The position numbers and the translations under genes are program-made. A stretch of DNA of 5,899 bases from the NCBI GenBank assembly GCA_016212735.1, contig JACRDZ010000084.1, positions 1 through 5,899 of the forward strand. Reading direction: 5' to 3'. Below, piece by piece: positions 5,626-5,899 of the stretch; positions within the stretch are counted from its first letter, which is position 1; each line of letters opens with the position of its first letter. The notes under the pieces were generated by a model. That model was given only the letters and a program-made list of their open reading frames with translations. It was not told where the DNA came from and did not search any database. Source of the stretch: Candidatus Firestoneibacteriota bacterium (GTDB lineage: Bacteria > JACRDZ01).

Positions 5626-5899
5626 ATGAGAGATTTTATTATAAAACGTTTATTACGGATGATACCGATACTTTTTGGCATCACCTTTATATCATTTTTT
5701 ATTATTCAGCTAGCACCTGGAGATTTTTTCACTCGTCTGTCTTTAAATCCGCAGATTTCACCTGAGACACTTGAACGCATGCGTTCACAATTCGGTCTTA
5801 ACCAGCATTGGATGATTCAATATTTCAAATGGCTCTGGAATCTGTTTCATCTGGATTTTGGAGAATCTTTTACATATCATGTCCCTGTAATAATGCTTA
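5626..5899 (+). CDS. ABC transporter permease, DppB/OppB type (N-terminal part, cut by window edge)
   Basis: Ninety-one codons are present and the frame is still open at the window end. The start MRDFIIKRLLRMIPILFGIT, a first membrane helix to about residue 30, then QLAPGD (28-33), and later an RMRSQFGLNQ segment with a WNLFHLDFGES motif are the standard N-terminal signature of the BPD_transp_1 permeases of peptide/nickel transporters. The protein would form one half of the inner-membrane channel fed by the binding protein upstream. A second DppC-type permease and one or two ATPases are expected downstream. No strong ribosome binding site precedes the ATG, only weakly purine-rich AAGATTGAA 12 bases after the previous stop, so translational coupling is likely. 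Confidence 0.9.
   Translation, partial: MRDFIIKRLLRMIPILFGITFISFFIIQLAPGDFFTRLSLNPQISPETLERMRSQFGLNQHWMIQYFKWLWNLFHLDFGESFTYHVPVIML

Noticed and set aside
1..5899. CRISPR array, tRNA, rRNA or insertion sequence
   Set aside because: No regularly spaced direct repeats, no cloverleaf or rRNA-like stretch, and no transposase-like protein were seen on either strand.

Overview
The window is strongly AT-rich (by eye about one third G+C) and all supported genes lie on the plus strand. A secreted multiheme cytochrome c, a TatA protein and a periplasmic-type solute-binding protein suggest a diderm (Gram-negative-type) bacterium with an anaerobic or respiratory lifestyle. The sequence alone does not fix the phylum.

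Layout: positions 1-250 are an intergenic region with a CACAGAG-type inverted repeat and a plausible sigma-70-like promoter. Positions 251-1966 encode a 571-residue secreted cytochrome with 15 CXXCH heme sites. Positions 1967-2205 are a 239-base gap full of inverted repeats, including a 28-base near-perfect palindrome and a larger imperfect hairpin that look like a dispersed intergenic element. From 2206 to the right edge runs a tight array with gaps of 12 to 26 bases: thioredoxin reductase (trxB, TTG start), thioredoxin (trxA), a TatA-type translocase subunit, a family-5 ABC solute-binding protein, and the N-terminus of a DppB/OppB-type permease cut by the window edge.

How the genes fit together: TrxB and TrxA form a complete NADPH-to-thioredoxin pair. 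TatA would serve export of folded, often cofactor-bearing redox proteins. The cytochrome has a Sec-type leader and needs periplasmic heme attachment, a process that generally uses thioredoxin-derived reductant, so the redox genes beside it are compatible in function, but no direct link is shown. The ABC transporter genes at the right appear to be the start of a peptide/nickel-type uptake operon transcribed with the trx-tat genes.

The most notable signal is the internal architecture of the cytochrome. Heme spacing and the extra histidines repeat with a period of seven hemes (about 240 residues), so the protein reads as two heptaheme units plus one terminal heme. I found no CRISPR array, transposase, tRNA or rRNA. 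The ordinary genes look intact.
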